Below, in pieces: positions 6,617 to 6,697 of a stretch of 6,697 nt of DNA. The notes under the pieces are model-generated. The model saw nothing but the letters and a program-made list of their open reading frames with translations. It was not told where the DNA came from and searched no databases. Each line of letters starts with the position of its first letter. The first letter of the stretch is position 1. Source of the DNA: JBBRLA01 sp038231615 (GTDB taxonomy: Bacteria; Myxococcota_A; Polyangia; Palsa-1104; JAEUJZ01). Position numbers and translations under genes: made by a program. Where the stretch lies: the NCBI GenBank assembly GCA_038231615.1, contig JBBRLA010000488.1, forward strand, positions 1-6,697, in the 5' to 3' direction.

Positions 6617-6631
6617 TTCGTCGTCGACGAA
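6617..6631. promoter_or_regulatory. Perfect 15-bp inverted repeat, candidate operator of the envelope operon
   Basis: TTCGTCG and CGACGAA are perfect 7-base arms around a single T. The element sits 39 bases upstream of the TPR start in what appears to be the operon's promoter region, a size and symmetry typical of dimeric repressor sites. No convincing -35/-10 pair is visible nearby. If the TPR gene instead starts at GTG 6665, the repeat would lie inside the coding sequence and this reading would fail. Confidence 0.3.
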
Positions 6632-6697
6632 TTCTGGATTGGTTTTGCTCTCGGCGTCCCCGCACTCGGCTCCCCAGGCACGGCGGCGACCCTTTCA

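Overview
The window is a high-GC bacterial chromosome segment packed with small genes on both strands. Two things suggest a deltaproteobacterial or Myxococcota-like (Polyangia-type) host. One is a set of lipoproteins with Asp/Pro/Ala or glycine-rich tails behind a Cys-rich N-terminus. The other is a secreted TPR protein with a two-helix C-terminal membrane hairpin. This placement is inferred from gene style; there is no rRNA or marker gene to confirm it. I see no tRNA, CRISPR array, insertion sequence or phage gene.

Layout. At the left edge (1-138, +) is the 3' end of a charged helical protein. It converges on three minus-strand genes: a DCC-family thiol oxidoreductase (146-607), an unrecognised helical protein (703-1134), and a host-attachment-family protein (1276-1764). 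A fourth minus-strand gene codes for a single-pass membrane protein (1855-2229). It is divergent from a plus-strand 1-acylglycerol-3-phosphate acyltransferase, plsC (2380-3162). plsC converges, 21 bases apart, on a minus-strand SspB-type ClpXP adaptor gene (3184-3654). That gene is divergent, across 75 bases, from a HEPN-like helical protein gene (3730-4137, +), which in turn ends 2 bases from the stop of a minus-strand gene.

The right third is a minus-strand cell-envelope cluster read from right to left. It runs from a signal-peptide TPR protein (5802-6578), through a large glycine-rich lipoprotein whose start lies 1 base past the TPR stop (4502-5800), to a small lipoprotein that is almost all linker (4140-4406). 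The first two are almost certainly one operon and probably act together at the cell surface.

The left and middle genes look like single housekeeping or stress units: membrane lipid synthesis, adaptor-mediated proteolysis, and a possible surface or ribosome-associated protein. They do not form an obvious pathway. The points most worth a second look are: two plus-strand genes whose best -10 elements lie only 6-8 bases before the ATG (possible leaderless mRNAs); the orphan HEPN-like gene with an R-x4-H motif beside sspB; the evenly spaced Cys-x5 array on the glycine-rich lipoprotein; and two palindromes just upstream of the envelope operon.
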